From positions 1 through 27,958 of the forward strand of contig DISK01000011.1 in NCBI GenBank assembly GCA_002421905.1: a stretch of 27,958 bases of DNA. The letters run 5' to 3'. The position numbers were made by a program, and so were the translations under genes. Position 1 is the first letter of the stretch; the number at the start of each line of letters is the position of its first letter. A model generated the notes under the pieces. The model saw only the letters and a program-made list of their open reading frames with translations. It was not told the origin of the DNA and ran no database searches. This stretch comes from Micavibrio sp. UBA6212 (GTDB lineage Bacteria > Pseudomonadota > Alphaproteobacteria > Micavibrionales > Micavibrionaceae). Below are positions 15,098 to 23,646 of the stretch, one piece after another.

Positions 15098-15682
15098 ATG
15101 AAACATGGCGTTAAACAACGTAAACTAAACCGTACATCATCCCACCGTAAGGCATTATTTGCCAATATGGCGGCGGCTTTGATCAAACACGAACAAATCA
15201 TTACCACGGTGCCAAAAGCCAAAGAATTGCGCCCATATGTGGAAAAACTGGTTACCCTTGGTAAAAAAGGTGGCTTGGCCAACCGTCGTGCCGCAATCGC
15301 TACTCTGCGTGATCAGGCGATGGTACAAAAATTGTTCGATGTTTTGGCTCCACGCTATCAGGATCGCCCAGGTGGATACACCCGCGTCCTCAAAGCCGGT
15401 TTCCGTTACGGAGACGCAGCCCCGATCGCAGTGATCGAGTTTGTTGATCGTGACGTAACTGCTAAAGGAAAAGATAGCGGCGTTGATTTCTCTCAGGACA
15501 TCGAAGCTGCTGGTCAAGCAGACGAGACCTCTGTTCCAAAAGAGGCCGTGAAAAAAGCCAATAAGAAAAAAGCTGAAAAAACCGAAGAAGCCTCTGAAGC
15601 TGCAACTGAGGAAAAGCCCCAAGCAGAAAAAAAGAAAAAGGCAGCCCCAAAGAAGAAAAAAGCTGAAGATAAAGCCGAATAA
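15098..15682 (+). CDS. rplQ: 50S ribosomal protein L17 with long charged tail
   Basis: L17 lies near the tunnel exit of the 50S subunit. Residues 1 to about 119 are the conserved core: MKHGVKQRKLNRTSSHRKAL, LIKHEQIITTVPKAKELRP and TRVLKAGFRYGDAAPIAVIE. The total is 194 residues, against 127 in E. coli and typically about 140 in Alphaproteobacteria. Residues about 120-194 form a low-complexity tail, first acidic then a run of Lys/Ala/Glu. An AAGAAAGG site precedes the ATG. It is the last gene of the alpha operon and is followed by an intrinsic terminator. The tail is probably disordered. Confidence 0.97.
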   Translation: MKHGVKQRKLNRTSSHRKALFANMAAALIKHEQIITTVPKAKELRPYVEKLVTLGKKGGLANRRAAIATLRDQAMVQKLFDVLAPRYQDRPGGYTRVLKAGFRYGDAAPIAVIEFVDRDVTAKGKDSGVDFSQDIEAAGQADETSVPKEAVKKANKKKAEKTEEASEAATEEKPQAEKKKKAAPKKKKAEDKAE

Positions 15683-15703
15683 TCGGAATATAGCAATAAT
15701 TTC

Positions 15704-15733
15704 AAAGGCTCCGCCCCAAAGCGGGGCCTTTTT
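15704..15733 (+). terminator. Intrinsic terminator after rplQ
   Basis: A stem of about eleven pairs (15704-15714 with 15721-15731, one G-T wobble) closes the loop CCCAAA and runs into TTTTT. It lies 22 bases after the rplQ stop and ends the alpha operon. Confidence 0.92.
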
Positions 15734-15750
15734 CCATAGTAATTATTTTC

Positions 15751-15779
15751 TTGCATTAAATTATAGGCGAGTATATAGT
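15751..15779 (+). promoter_or_regulatory. Predicted promoter of the glycine-zipper lipoprotein gene
   Basis: TTGCAT (15751-15756) and TATAGT (15774-15779) are 17 bases apart; the -10 matches consensus at 5 of 6 positions and the -35 at 3 of 6. It lies between the rplQ terminator and the next gene, where a promoter is required. The predicted leader is about 40 bases. Confidence 0.5.
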
Positions 15780-15824
15780 CCCATCCAAATTCCACAGGCA
15801 TTTATAACAAAAAAGAGGTGTGAA

Positions 15825-16460
15825 ATGTCCTTGAACCTAACAAAGAAATTTACAGAAATGGCAACAAAATTGGCAGCTCCTGTCGTTGTTGCACTTGGGA
15901 TGTCAGCTTGCGCTACCCCAACAGTTTTCCAGACATCACAGATGAGCCGCTCCCCAGCTGTTGAAGACCCAGCTCTGAGAACTCCCGTCACAGTAGATCC
16001 ATGCCACCGTGCAAATATTGAGTATGTCTATAACGGATATGTCGAAGGAACAGAACTTGCCAGAGCTAAGGCCAGTGGTTCATATCTTGGATATCACAGA
16101 GCATTCCATCTGGTCTCGAATCCGTCCATGTTTGATCAGGCAGGCACAGCAATCGGTGCTATCGCCGGAGGGATCTTGGGAAATGTTGGAGGAAAAGCTC
16201 TCGGCGCCAAGGGCGGTTCACGCACAGCCGGAATAGCAATTGGAGCAATCGGTGGTGCAGTTGTTGGTGATGGCTTGTCAAGAGAGCAACAGGCTGCCCG
16301 TTTGACCGAAGTCAAAGCCTGTAAGCAATATTTGAACCAACTGATGGCAGATGAACGTATTCCAGATCAGGCTCCTGTTAGAGTAGCACCCGATCGTTCA
16401 TATGGACGGTATCCTACCCCTAGTCAGATTTTCCGCCCGACCTTCCCAGGCAGATGGTAA
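15825..16460 (+). CDS. Glycine-zipper outer-membrane lipoprotein candidate
   Basis: The 211-residue product has a hydrophobic N-terminal signal (residues about 13-27) ending in a lipobox-like MSAC with Cys29. The -3 residue is Met rather than Leu, so lipidation is likely but not certain. After a polar linker, residues about 106-150 form a glycine-zipper pair, GTAIGAIAGGILGNVGGKAL and IAIGAIGGAVVG, similar to the Rickettsia 17 kDa antigen/glycine-zipper 2TM type. The remainder is polar with a Pro/Arg-rich C-terminus. Two further Cys (60, 166) could pair. AGAGGTG is the ribosome binding site. It is a single-gene unit between two terminators. The family call is moderate; the specific function is unknown. 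Confidence 0.75.
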   Translation: MSLNLTKKFTEMATKLAAPVVVALGMSACATPTVFQTSQMSRSPAVEDPALRTPVTVDPCHRANIEYVYNGYVEGTELARAKASGSYLGYHRAFHLVSNPSMFDQAGTAIGAIAGGILGNVGGKALGAKGGSRTAGIAIGAIGGAVVGDGLSREQQAARLTEVKACKQYLNQLMADERIPDQAPVRVAPDRSYGRYPTPSQIFRPTFPGRW

Positions 16461-16484
16461 TCAGAGATATCATATAAAATTACC

Positions 16485-16513
16485 AAAGCCCCGCCGATTG
16501 CGGGGTTTTTTTA
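16485..16513 (+). terminator. Intrinsic terminator after the lipoprotein gene
   Basis: The stem CCCCGC (16489-16494) with GCGGGG (16500-16505), extended by G-T and A-T pairs to 16485/16509, has a five-base loop and a seven-T tract. It lies 24 bases after the stop codon. Confidence 0.93.
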
Positions 16514-16587
16514 TTTGTTATTTTTTTGTCCGTCTGGCATGGTTAAGTCATGCAAATATCCGCCCTTGCCACGATCCGAATTATGGT

Positions 16588-16619
16588 CCCGACTCGCTAA
16601 AAAAATAGCTTGAGTCGGG
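16588..16619 (+). other. Strong hairpin in the ileS upstream region
   Basis: CCCGACTC (16588-16595) pairs with GAGTCGGG (16612-16619), and the stem continues through GCTA/TAGC (16596-16599, 16606-16609) past a TT bulge to an A6 loop. No T tract follows. It lies in the 203-base gap between the lipoprotein terminator and ileS, about 100 bases before the ileS start. That gap contains no other gene. I do not recognise a T-box or other known riboswitch. Confidence 0.55.
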
Positions 16620-16716
16620 TTCCCCAACGCCTCCGAATTTGCTAGAACAAACAACATCCTGACGTCACATGGATATTATATGGGCGGACAGATTTTAGAC
16701 CGAGTAACAAGACAAA

Positions 16717-19611
16717 ATGACAGACCAGACATCAAACGCCGATTTTTATAAAGAAACAGTTTTTCTTCCCAAAACGGATTTCCCGATGCGTGCAGGCTTG
16801 CCGCAAAAAGAACCGGAAATCCTGAAAGGCTGGCAGGAACAAAATATTTACCACCAGCTGCGCCGTGCCAGTGCGGGCAAAGAAAAATGGGTGCTGCATG
16901 ATGGCCCACCTTACGCCAATGGCGACATCCATATTGGCCACGCCGAAAATAAAATTCTGAAAGATGTGATCGTACGGTACCGTCAGGTGATGGGCTTTGA
17001 CGCACCGTATGTCCCGGGATGGGACTGCCACGGCCTGCCGATCGAATGGAAGATCGAAGAACAATACCGCGCCAAAGGATTAAACAAAGACGAAGTTGAA
17101 ATCCTGAAATTCCGTCAGGAATGCCGTGACTTTGCGCAAAAATGGGTCGATATCCAATCTGATGAATTCCAACGTCTGGGCATCAATGGCGATTGGGGTA
17201 ATCCATATCTGACCATGACCAAACATGCGGAAAGCCGCATCGTTGGAGAGATCCACAAATTCCTGATGAACGGATTGTTATATAAAGGCGTCAAGCCGGT
17301 CATGTGGTCTGTTGTTGAAAAGACAGCTTTGGCAGAGGCCGAGATTGAATATCAGGAACACAAATCAATCACCATCTGGGTCAAGTTTCCGGTTGTCAAA
17401 GCGTCCTCCCCAAAACTGGATGGCGCAAAGATTGTCATATGGACAACCACTCCGTGGACTATGCCGTCCAACCGTGGCGTAGCCTGTGGTGAAGAGATTG
17501 AATATGCGGTTTATACCGTCACTGAAACAGGACAGGACTGCCGCGCAAGCGTCGGTGAAAAACTGGTGGTCGCCAGATCCTTGGCAGAAGCGGTGCGTGA
17601 GCAAGCCAAAATCACATCATGGGATGAAGGCGAAGTTCTGAGCGGGGGTGACATTGTCGGCACAATCTGCGCTCACCCGCTGCGCGGTCAGGGCTATGAA
17701 TTTGACGTACCGGTTTTGAAAGCAGACTTTGTTGCAGAAGATACCGGAACTGGCTTTGTCCATATCGCCCCAAGCCACGGGGAAGATGACTTCTATCTTG
17801 GGAAGGCCGCCGGACTCGAAATCACTGACAACGTCAATGACGATGGAACTTTCAAAGACCATGTGCCGCTCTTTGCCGGGCTCGAAATTTACACCCAGAA
17901 AGGTGAAATGGGGCAGGGCAACTTTGCACCACTCAAAGCCATTGATGACGCAGGGAACTTGCTAGCCAAAGGTTCGATCCGTCACGAATACCCGCATAGC
18001 TGGCGCTCCAAAGCACCCGTGATCTTCCGCACCACGCCGCAATGGTTCATCGCCATGGATTGTGAAGAGGGAGGGTCAACGCTGCGTGCGCGCGCTTTGC
18101 AGGCCATCAAGGATACCAATTGGTATCCGGAAGCAGGCGAGAACCGTATCACCTCCATGATTGCTGGACGGCCCGATTGGTGTATTTCGCGCCAACGCGC
18201 TTGGGGGGTTCCGATTGCTTTGTTCCTTGATAATAAAACCGGAGAGCCGCTCAAAGACGAAAATGTCAACAAACGCATTCAGGATATCTTTGAAACCGAA
18301 GGGTCGGATGCATGGTTTGCGCGTCCAGCCGCAGACTTTCTGGGGCAGAGTTATTCTGCAGATGACTATACGCAGGTCTTTGACGTTGTGGATGTCTGGT
18401 TTGAATCCGGATGCACCCATGCCTTCGTCATGGAAGACCGTGAAGACGGCGTTTGGCCTGCTGATATGTACCTCGAAGGGTCAGATCAACACCGTGGATG
18501 GTTCCATTCTTCATTGCTTGAAGCCTGTGGAACGCGTGGCCATGCGCCCTATAAATCCGTTTTAACCCACGGGTTTGTGCTGGATGAAAAAGGCTACAAA
18601 ATGTCGAAATCAGTCGGCAACACGGTTGATCCACTGGAAGTCATGAAAGAATCCGGCGCGGATATTTTGCGCCTGTGGACGATGACCGCCGATTATTCCA
18701 TGGATGTCCGGATCGGCAAGGATGCAATCAAATCATCGGGCGATCTGTATCGTCGTATTCGCAATACCTTCCGGTTCCTTGCTGGCGCTCTGGATGGATT
18801 TACCATGGACGAAAAATTGCCGGAAAGCGATTATGACGCTATGCCGGAACTCGAACGGCTGGTCTTAAGCTGGATCAAGGAAACAGATCTTGAGCTGCGC
18901 GATTGTCTGGAACATCATGACTATAATCGTCTGATGCAAAAGCTTTACCATCTTTGCTCGAATGAACTTTCAGCCTTCTATTTTGACATCAGGAAAGACC
19001 GCCTTTATTGCGATCGCCCCGATGGATTTGAACGCCGCGCCTGCCGCACCGTTTTGTATCATCTGTTTGAATGTCTGTGCGTCTGGTTTGCGCCGGTTCT
19101 GTGTTTCACAGCAGAGGAAGCATGGTCGCACCGTCCCGCAGGATTATGGGATGATGTCACAAGCATCCATTTCAAAACCCTGCCAAACATCCCTGAAAAC
19201 TGGCTGAATAAAGAACTGGCTGAAAAATGGGATGTGGTGCGTGATGTGCGTCGCGTCGTGCTGGGTGCCTTGGAACCCAAACGCGCTGACAAAACAATCG
19301 GCTCATCACTGGAATCCCATCCGCAAATTTATATCGGTAAGGAGATTGCCGAAACCCTGCAAGGACTTGATCTGGCCGAGATTTGTATCACGTCACAGGC
19401 AACCACTCTGGTGCAGGATGCGCCATCGGATGCGTTCATGCTGCCAGACGTCAAGAATGTGAGTGTAGTATTCGGTTTGGCCGAAGGACAGAAATGTGAG
19501 CGATGCTGGAAAATTCTGCCCGAGGTTGGAACAGACAAGGACTATCCCGATTTGTCCTTGCGGGATGCGGACGCCGTTCGGTACTACGTTCAAAAGAAAA
19601 AGGCAGCCTGA
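16717..19611 (+). CDS. ileS: Isoleucyl-tRNA synthetase with incomplete C-terminal zinc site
   Basis: IleRS charges tRNA-Ile and edits misactivated valine. The 964-residue product is a class I synthetase. It has HIGH at residues 72-75 (GDIHIGHA), the editing-domain segment with WTTTPWTMPSN, GWDCHGLPIEWKIE, FESGCTHAFV, and KMSKS at 628-632. The anticodon-binding region and a C-terminal zinc-finger-like segment follow. In that segment Cys927 and Cys930 (KCERCW) remain, but the second pair expected about 20 residues later is replaced by Ser947 and Asp950. Length is normal. The stop is 3 bases before lspA, the widespread ileS-lspA pair. Confidence 0.97.
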   Translation: MTDQTSNADFYKETVFLPKTDFPMRAGLPQKEPEILKGWQEQNIYHQLRRASAGKEKWVLHDGPPYANGDIHIGHAENKILKDVIVRYRQVMGFDAPYVPGWDCHGLPIEWKIEEQYRAKGLNKDEVEILKFRQECRDFAQKWVDIQSDEFQRLGINGDWGNPYLTMTKHAESRIVGEIHKFLMNGLLYKGVKPVMWSVVEKTALAEAEIEYQEHKSITIWVKFPVVKASSPKLDGAKIVIWTTTPWTMPSNRGVACGEEIEYAVYTVTETGQDCRASVGEKLVVARSLAEAVREQAKITSWDEGEVLSGGDIVGTICAHPLRGQGYEFDVPVLKADFVAEDTGTGFVHIAPSHGEDDFYLGKAAGLEITDNVNDDGTFKDHVPLFAGLEIYTQKGEMGQGNFAPLKAIDDAGNLLAKGSIRHEYPHSWRSKAPVIFRTTPQWFIAMDCEEGGSTLRARALQAIKDTNWYPEAGENRITSMIAGRPDWCISRQRAWGVPIALFLDNKTGEPLKDENVNKRIQDIFETEGSDAWFARPAADFLGQSYSADDYTQVFDVVDVWFESGCTHAFVMEDREDGVWPADMYLEGSDQHRGWFHSSLLEACGTRGHAPYKSVLTHGFVLDEKGYKMSKSVGNTVDPLEVMKESGADILRLWTMTADYSMDVRIGKDAIKSSGDLYRRIRNTFRFLAGALDGFTMDEKLPESDYDAMPELERLVLSWIKETDLELRDCLEHHDYNRLMQKLYHLCSNELSAFYFDIRKDRLYCDRPDGFERRACRTVLYHLFECLCVWFAPVLCFTAEEAWSHRPAGLWDDVTSIHFKTLPNIPENWLNKELAEKWDVVRDVRRVVLGALEPKRADKTIGSSLESHPQIYIGKEIAETLQGLDLAEICITSQATTLVQDAPSDAFMLPDVKNVSVVFGLAEGQKCERCWKILPEVGTDKDYPDLSLRDADAVRYYVQKKKAA

Positions 19612-19614
19612 TCC

Positions 19615-20190
19615 GTGCAAAGACTTATTGCAATTCTATTGATCTTTGCGCTGTCCATGATTGATCAGGTCAGTAAATGGTGGGTGACGGAAGTCTTCTT
19701 TCGCCCGCGCATCTTCGAGGCCGATGGAAAAAGTTTGGCCTTCGTTGAATGGATGACGACTTTCTCTCAAGATAAGTTGCCACCCATCCGCTATGAGTGG
19801 AATGAATATCTGAATATCGTGATGGTCTGGAACGAGGGGATCAGCTTTGGCATGCTCTCCAACAACCATCATGCCATGCCGATGATTTTATCGGTGTCGG
19901 CTTTTCTCTTGGCGCTGGGATTGTTGGTTTGGCTGTGGCGCACACCAAACATGGTGACGGCACTGCCGCTCGCCATGATAATATCCGGAGCCTTGGCCAA
20001 CATCTGGGACAGGCTGCGGTTCGGGGCGGTTGCAGATTTCATAGATTTCCATGTCGGAGACTGGCATTATCCGGCGTTTAATCTAGCTGATTCCTGTATT
20101 GTTCTGGGGGTTTTGTGGCTTGCATTTGACGGTATTGTCCTTGAGGCGCGCCGCCTGAAAGAAAGCGAAGAGCCTGAGAAAACTATCTGA
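19615..20190 (+). CDS. lspA: Lipoprotein signal peptidase (signal peptidase II)
   Basis: LspA is an inner-membrane aspartyl protease that cleaves prolipoproteins before the lipid-modified Cys. The GTG start at 19615 gives 191 residues with about four hydrophobic segments. Catalytic aspartates are visible as Asp132 in NIWDR and Asp159 in FNLADS, with the conserved VWNEGISFGM segment at 71-80 and DFIDFHVGDWHYPAFN. Between the first membrane segment (MIDQVSK) and VWNEG there are about 25 more residues than in E. coli LspA. It lies 3 bases after ileS. The next gene encodes a predicted lipoprotein that LspA could process. Confidence 0.94.
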   Translation: MQRLIAILLIFALSMIDQVSKWWVTEVFFRPRIFEADGKSLAFVEWMTTFSQDKLPPIRYEWNEYLNIVMVWNEGISFGMLSNNHHAMPMILSVSAFLLALGLLVWLWRTPNMVTALPLAMIISGALANIWDRLRFGAVADFIDFHVGDWHYPAFNLADSCIVLGVLWLAFDGIVLEARRLKESEEPEKTI

Positions 20191-20260
20191 CTAAAACTGG
20201 TTTCGAATTGACATTGAATGAGTGAAGGAATGGGGCCATAATCGGCCAAGCAGGAAAAAA

Positions 20261-20791
20261 ATGAAATATCACAAAAAGACACTTTTGTTATTATCTGCAA
20301 CTTCAATGCTTTTTTTACTTCCTTCTTGCGATCGGGTAAAAGAAGAAATGGGGCTGAACCGTCACACACCTGACGAATTCATGGTGATGAAACGCGCCCC
20401 CCTTGAAATACCTGAAAACATGACGGCCCTGCCGCCGCCCCAACCCGGAATGGCAAGACCACAAGAAACACTGGCTGTTACTCAAGCCAAGCAGGCCGTG
20501 ATGGGGGACGAGTCTGTTACACATTCACTAACCCCTTCAGATGCAGAATCTTCCCTGCTTAACAAAGCCGGAGCCGGACAATCCCAAGCTGACATTCGTG
20601 CCGTTGTGAACAAGGAAGCAACAGAGGGCAGTAACGATAAACGCCCTGTTATCAAGAAACTTCTGGATATTGGAAATGATGAGCCGATCGCAACCGTTGT
20701 TGATCCGGCCAAGGAAGCAGAACGAATCCAGACCAACAAAAAATCGGGGCAGCCAATCACTGCAGGAGAAACCCCCACCATTCAGGACTAG
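20261..20791 (+). CDS. DUF3035 / BamF-like lipoprotein
   Basis: The 176-residue product from ATG 20261 (CAGGA site upstream) has a lipoprotein signal peptide with lipobox LPSC, lipidated Cys23. Just after it comes TPDEFMVMKRAPLEIPENM and a Pro-rich stretch. This is the conserved feature I associate with the alphaproteobacterial DUF3035 family, reported as BamF, a BAM-complex accessory lipoprotein. The rest is polar and low in structure. A longer reading from GTG 20222 would hide the signal peptide and is rejected. It lies between lspA and two M16 peptidase genes, an order I recall from other Alphaproteobacteria. The role in outer membrane protein assembly is inferred from the family. Confidence 0.78.
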   Translation: MKYHKKTLLLLSATSMLFLLPSCDRVKEEMGLNRHTPDEFMVMKRAPLEIPENMTALPPPQPGMARPQETLAVTQAKQAVMGDESVTHSLTPSDAESSLLNKAGAGQSQADIRAVVNKEATEGSNDKRPVIKKLLDIGNDEPIATVVDPAKEAERIQTNKKSGQPITAGETPTIQD

Positions 20792-20797
20792 TTTAAC

Positions 20798-22174
20798 ATG
20801 AAATTAAAACCGCTCCAGTTTGGTGTTTTGGGCTTTTGCATGGGCATTCTTGCCTTTTCTTATCCCGCGCAGGCCCAGTTCCAGAAAGTCTTTGGCGCCA
20901 AGACCGCCACGCTGGCCAATGGCATGCAGGTGGTTGTCATCGAAAACCACCGTGCCCCCGTTGTAACGCATATGCTGTGGTATCAGGTGGGATCAGCCGA
21001 CGAACCGAAAGGTGATGGCGTATCCGGAGCAGCGCATTTTCTTGAACATCTGATGTTCAAGGGAAGTGGAGCTATCGCACCGGGCGAGTTTTCAAAATTG
21101 ATCCGCAATGTCGGGGGAAATGACAACGCTTTTACCAGTTGGGATTATACCGCTTTTTTCCAGACTGTCCCGTCAAAATATCTGCCACAGGTTATGGCAC
21201 TGGAAGCCGACCGGATGATCAACCTCTCTCTGGCCGACAGGGATATCGAATCCGAACGGGACGTGATTATTGAAGAACGCCGCATGCGGACTGACAATGA
21301 CCCACAATCTTTGTTCATGGAACAAATGCGGGCCGCGCTGTTTCCAAATTCTGCATACGCCGAACCGATTATTGGCTGGCGTGACGAGATGCCGTTGCTT
21401 GGCCGTCAGGATGTCATGGAGTATTACAAGGCATGGTACACCCCCGCCAATGCCATTCTGGTGGTCTCCGGCGATGTCAATTTTGAAGAGGTGGTAAGTG
21501 AGGCCGAGAAAGCATACGGCGTTATTCCATCCCACCCATACCCCGAACATATACGCTCCAAATCGCCTGACTTCAGGGCGGAAACCCGCCTCACGCTGCA
21601 TGACGAAGATGTTCGGCAGCCTACTTTATATAAGGCGTGGCTTGTGCCGGCCTTTCTGGAAGACAAACACACCTATTATAGTTTCGAAGTCATGGCCGAG
21701 GCAATTTCCGGCAACGCATCGACGAAATTATATCAGACGCTGGTGGTCAACCGTAAGAAAGCAACTTCCATCTCTCTTTCCTATGATGGAGAAGCACGGG
21801 GACAGGGAAGCTTATGGCTTTACGCCATTCCGGCACCCGGTGTCTCGATTGAAGATCTGGAAAAAGAAATCAATACGGCTTTCCGGGAAATTGTCGGGAA
21901 TGGAATTGAAGAACAGGATGTCGAAAAAGCCAAGACACGTTTGATAGATCAGGCTTTGTTTGCCCGTGACAGTGTCGCGGGGCCCGCTATGGTCATTGGA
22001 CAGGCCTTGGCCTTGGGAGCAACACTGGACGATGTCGAAAACTGGCCGCAAAAAATTGACTCGATAACCCGCGAAGATGTCCAAACTATCTTTGATATGT
22101 ATATGAATCCCGAAGCCCCGAAACGGCTGCCGGTTACAGGAATTTTGTTACCTGCGGAGGATAAGTCAAAATGA
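20798..22174 (+). CDS. M16 family zinc metalloprotease, catalytic subunit
   Basis: The 458-residue product has a signal peptide (MKLKPLQFGVLGFCMG, likely cleaved after AQA at residue 26), so it is probably periplasmic. It has the inverted zinc motif HFLEH (His80, Glu83, His84) in GVSGAAHFLEHLMFKG. Glu159 or Glu160 in DVIIEERR, about 75 residues later, is the probable third ligand. The C-terminal M16 domain looks degenerate around GNASTKLYQTL. Its stop overlaps the next gene by four bases (ATGA). With that non-catalytic neighbour it fits the M16B heterodimer pattern. The substrate is unknown. Confidence 0.93.
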   Translation: MKLKPLQFGVLGFCMGILAFSYPAQAQFQKVFGAKTATLANGMQVVVIENHRAPVVTHMLWYQVGSADEPKGDGVSGAAHFLEHLMFKGSGAIAPGEFSKLIRNVGGNDNAFTSWDYTAFFQTVPSKYLPQVMALEADRMINLSLADRDIESERDVIIEERRMRTDNDPQSLFMEQMRAALFPNSAYAEPIIGWRDEMPLLGRQDVMEYYKAWYTPANAILVVSGDVNFEEVVSEAEKAYGVIPSHPYPEHIRSKSPDFRAETRLTLHDEDVRQPTLYKAWLVPAFLEDKHTYYSFEVMAEAISGNASTKLYQTLVVNRKKATSISLSYDGEARGQGSLWLYAIPAPGVSIEDLEKEINTAFREIVGNGIEEQDVEKAKTRLIDQALFARDSVAGPAMVIGQALALGATLDDVENWPQKIDSITREDVQTIFDMYMNPEAPKRLPVTGILLPAEDKSK

Positions 22175-23547
22175 GAAATGCTCTGATGCGTGGTGCATAT
22201 TTATTGGGGTTTGCCATCATGGTGATGTCGTTGGGAGGTATACAAGATGCCCGCGCCTCGATCCTGAAAATCCAGACAGTCAAATCGGATAAAAACATCA
22301 CGGCGTGGCTGGTGGAAGACCCAACCGTTCCGGTGATTTCGATGCGGTTCTCCTTCCAAGGGGCTGGTGCAATCAATGATCCTGCCGATAAACAAGGATT
22401 AAGCCAGATCCTCTCCAACACGCTGGATGAAGGCGCAGGTGATCTGGGATCAAAAGAGTTTCAGGCCGAGCTGAGCGATCACTCAATCTCGCTGTCTTTC
22501 TCGTCTTCAAGGGATGATTTTGGCGGGTCACTTAAAACCCTGACCAAATATCAGGACAAGGCGTTCGATTTGCTGCATCTGGCTTTGACTAAGCCGCACT
22601 TTGAAGCAGACGCCCTACGCCGTATGAAAGACGCTAATCTGGCGCGTATCAGATCAAATATGAGTGATCCGGAATGGCTGACTGCTCGCTTGGCCAATGC
22701 CGTTTTATATAACGGTCACCCCTATGCACAAAATAGCGGTGGAACCCTCTCTTCCTTGCCAAAAATTACGACGAAAGATTTACACGAGAAATTCTCGACC
22801 CAGCTGGGACGCGATCGCTTGTTGATCTCAGTATCGGGAAATATCTCGGCGGAAGAACTCTCACAGCGTCTGGATGAAGTTTTTGGCGATTTGCCGGATA
22901 TCTCCACCGTCAGACAGGTTGAAAATGTGACACCCCCCGCGCAGGCCGAAGTGATTCAGTATGTTAAAGAAATTCCCCAGACTGTAATCCAGATAGCATA
23001 TCCGGGGATTTCAATGAAAGACCCTGATTATTTTGCTGCCGAGATTTTTAATTACATTCTGGGCGGGGCCGGATTTGGGTCGCGCTTAACCGAAACAGTT
23101 CGGGAACAAAAAGGGCTGACCTATGGTATTGATAGCAATCTATCGGAAATGGATTTCTCCAGTCTCTTGTCCATTTCGACCTCGACCAGAACAGAAAAAG
23201 TCGGAGAAGTTTTGTCTCTGGTCAACGCGGAAATTGATAAAATATTCCAGACCCCGATCTCTGACAGGGAACTGGTCGAAGCCAAATCCTATCTGATTGG
23301 CTCTGTTCCTCTGGGATTAACCTCGACAGATCGTATTGCCGGAATGATGATGGGATTCCAGATTTATGGATTACCAGCCAATTATCTGGATATCAGGGAG
23401 GCCGGCCTGAATAAGGCCACCAAGCAAGATGTCTTGAGAGTGGCCCAACGGCTTTTGGATGAGCGACATAAAACCACAGTTCTAACCGGTGCAAAACAGG
23501 AAATCGGCCCTGTGCGCTACGTTGAAAATATACCAGATATTCAATAG
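22171..23547 (+). CDS. M16 family protein, non-catalytic partner subunit
   Basis: The 458-residue product begins with a signal peptide likely cut after ARA (residue 29). The position of the zinc motif reads GLSQILSNTLDEG, so HxxEH is absent and it should not bind catalytic zinc. Instead it carries the R/Y-type motif of the partner subunit, GSRLTETVREQKGLTYGI. It overlaps the upstream M16 gene by four bases, indicating translational coupling in equal amounts. The pair probably forms a periplasmic heterodimer, one chain supplying zinc and the other the substrate-binding Arg/Tyr. No terminator is visible after the stop. Confidence 0.92.
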   Translation: MRNALMRGAYLLGFAIMVMSLGGIQDARASILKIQTVKSDKNITAWLVEDPTVPVISMRFSFQGAGAINDPADKQGLSQILSNTLDEGAGDLGSKEFQAELSDHSISLSFSSSRDDFGGSLKTLTKYQDKAFDLLHLALTKPHFEADALRRMKDANLARIRSNMSDPEWLTARLANAVLYNGHPYAQNSGGTLSSLPKITTKDLHEKFSTQLGRDRLLISVSGNISAEELSQRLDEVFGDLPDISTVRQVENVTPPAQAEVIQYVKEIPQTVIQIAYPGISMKDPDYFAAEIFNYILGGAGFGSRLTETVREQKGLTYGIDSNLSEMDFSSLLSISTSTRTEKVGEVLSLVNAEIDKIFQTPISDRELVEAKSYLIGSVPLGLTSTDRIAGMMMGFQIYGLPANYLDIREAGLNKATKQDVLRVAQRLLDERHKTTVLTGAKQEIGPVRYVENIPDIQ

Positions 23548-23646
23548 GTTAAGACCAAATCTGACTGTTGCCATCCCGCACTGTATATCGGGTTCAAAAC
23601 GGGCTGTGTTATCTGATTTTTAACCTAAAAACCGGACAATCAGGGA

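Noticed and set aside
15031..15114. 27-codon ORF overlapping the rplQ start
   Set aside because: No ribosome binding site and no recognisable product; likely incidental, though translational coupling to rplQ cannot be excluded.
16539..16613. 24-codon ORF upstream of ileS as a leader peptide
   Set aside because: No ribosome binding site, and there is no run of isoleucine codons as expected for attenuation control.
16514..16716. T-box riboswitch before ileS
   Set aside because: I see no T-box core sequence or antiterminator/terminator pair, and T-boxes are not expected in Alphaproteobacteria.
20208..20242. Perfect TTGACA in the lspA-DUF3035 gap as a promoter
   Set aside because: The only -10-like sequence, CATAAT, is 23 bases away, too far for a sigma-70 promoter.
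20222..20260. GTG start extending the DUF3035 protein by 13 residues
   Set aside because: It would bury the lipoprotein signal peptide; ATG 20261 has a proper ribosome binding site.
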